From contig JAVVFH010000190.1 in NCBI GenBank assembly GCA_032250585.1, forward strand, positions 1 to 6,790: a stretch of 6,790 nt of DNA, in the 5' to 3' direction. This document shows positions 6,361 through 6,790 of the stretch, in pieces. The position numbers were made by a program, and so were the translations under genes. The DNA is from JAVVFH01 sp032250585. Lineage in GTDB: Bacteria > Pseudomonadota > Gammaproteobacteria > Xanthomonadales > SZUA-36. The notes beneath the pieces were generated by a model, which had not been told where the DNA came from, did no database searches, and saw nothing but the letters and a program-made list of their open reading frames with translations. Each line of letters opens with the position of its first letter. The first letter of the stretch is position 1.

Positions 6361-6366
6361 TGTCAA

Positions 6367-6411
6367 GCGACACCCACCTTTACGCATTAAGGCGACACCT
6401 ACTTTTACGCA
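6367..6411. repeat. IS21 terminal direct repeats
   Basis: GCGACACCCACCTTTACGCA (6367-6386) and GCGACACCTACTTTTACGCA (6392-6411) agree at 18 of 20 positions; both differences are C/T. They start 25 bases apart, about two to two and a half helical turns, placing them on roughly the same face of the DNA. This fits multiple IstA transposase binding sites at an IS21 end. Confidence 0.75.
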
Positions 6412-6454
6412 CCCGGGGCAGGGATTTCAGGGTTTGCTGATATTCGATCCTCCT

Positions 6455-6790
6455 TCAACTTGTTCGGGCGCCGAGCGTCTGTTCCAGATCCCGAAGCCGG
6501 TAGCTGCGGCCCTTGATGTTGATGACGTGGGCGTTGTGCAGCAGCCGGTCGAGAATGGCCGCGGTCAGCGCCTCGTCTCCGGCCAAAAGCTCGCTCCAGT
6601 CGCGCACGCTCTTGTTGGTCGTGATCAGAATCGAGCCGCGGCCGTAGCGGTAGGTCACCAGCCGGAAGAACAGGCTGGCCTCGGCCCGGTCCATGGGCTC
6701 GAAGCCCAGCTCATCGATGATCAGCAACGCCGTGTTCAGGTATTTCTTGCGCCGCAGCCGGCCCGGCGCCAGTTCGGCGTCGGCCTTGAG
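6455..6790 (-). CDS. istB: IS21-family helper ATPase IstB, N-terminus outside the window
   Basis: The 111 C-terminal residues of an AAA+ ATPase (DnaC-like) that assists the IstA transposase in target capture. The frame is open to the window edge: codons upstream of the TTG at 6727 read LKADAELAPGRLRRKKYLNT, so that TTG is internal. Walker B is visible as LLIIDELGFEP, followed by the sensor-like ILITTNKSVRDW, and then ILDRLLHNAHVINIKGRSYRLRDLE, a pattern typical of IstB C-termini. Walker A would lie in the missing part (full IstB is about 250 residues). The stop is TGA at 6455-6457, followed by the IS end. No lesion is visible in this portion. Confidence 0.9.
   Translation of the reverse strand, partial: LKADAELAPGRLRRKKYLNTALLIIDELGFEPMDRAEASLFFRLVTYRYGRGSILITTNKSVRDWSELLAGDEALTAAILDRLLHNAHVINIKGRSYRLRDLEQTLGARTS

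Larger units (their letters stand above)
6361..6790 (-). mobile_element. IS21-family element, right end and 3' part of istB
   Basis: The element reads on the minus strand and leaves the window at 6790. Its terminus is placed at TGT 6361-6363, the usual IS21-family end. Inside lie two near-identical 20-base repeats and then the istB stop at 6455. IS21-family ends typically carry several such repeats as IstA binding sites. The outer boundary falls inside the lipoprotein dehydrogenase frame, which is therefore disrupted. IstA and the other end lie outside the window, so target duplication cannot be checked. Confidence 0.8.

Noticed and set aside
1..6790. CRISPR array, tRNA or rRNA gene
   Set aside because: No regularly spaced repeats and no RNA gene signatures were seen on either strand.

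Overview
The window looks like a high-GC gammaproteobacterial accessory region; the exact lineage is not decided by the sequence. The GC-rich codon use, the SixA-type phosphatase, and the membrane-anchor domain at 2657 (a module common at the N-terminus of gammaproteobacterial adenylate cyclase and TPR proteins) point that way. The dominant theme is mobile DNA. At least two insertion sequences and one relic sit among four host genes, and four reading frames are broken or cut.

Layout. (1) 1-414, plus strand: C-terminal part of a SixA-like phosphohistidine phosphatase, cut by the window edge. An ATG overlaps its stop and may be the start of a lost downstream gene. (2) About 415-2504, minus strand: an IS91-family (HUH, two-tyrosine) element that also carries a tyrosine recombinase. 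The recombinase is split by a one-base frameshift at 1906-1909. The transposase start overlaps the recombinase stop as GTGA. Hairpins lie at both flanks. (3) 2657-5075, plus strand: a large host gene of about 805 codons. It encodes a membrane anchor, a PEGA domain, a SUMF1/FGE-like domain and an alpha/beta hydrolase, and is frameshifted at a run of eight G (3911-3918). (4) 5123-5644, minus strand: a four-helix membrane protein of unknown function, convergent with the previous gene. (5) 5645-6074: a non-coding stretch with a relic of an IS30-type transposase start and nested inverted repeats. (6) 6075-6360, plus strand: the first 95 codons of a lipoprotein resembling PQQ-dependent soluble sugar dehydrogenases, cut off by an insertion. 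(7) 6361-6790, minus strand: the right end and the 3' half of istB of an IS21-family element, which runs out of the window.

The genes do not form a single pathway. The IS91 element may have separated sixA from a downstream partner, and the IS21 element has interrupted the dehydrogenase. I see no convincing new defence or biosynthetic system. The most unusual items are the four-part membrane/PEGA/SUMF1/hydrolase protein with its G-run frameshift, and the recombinase plus IS91 transposase pair with two GTGA stop-start junctions.
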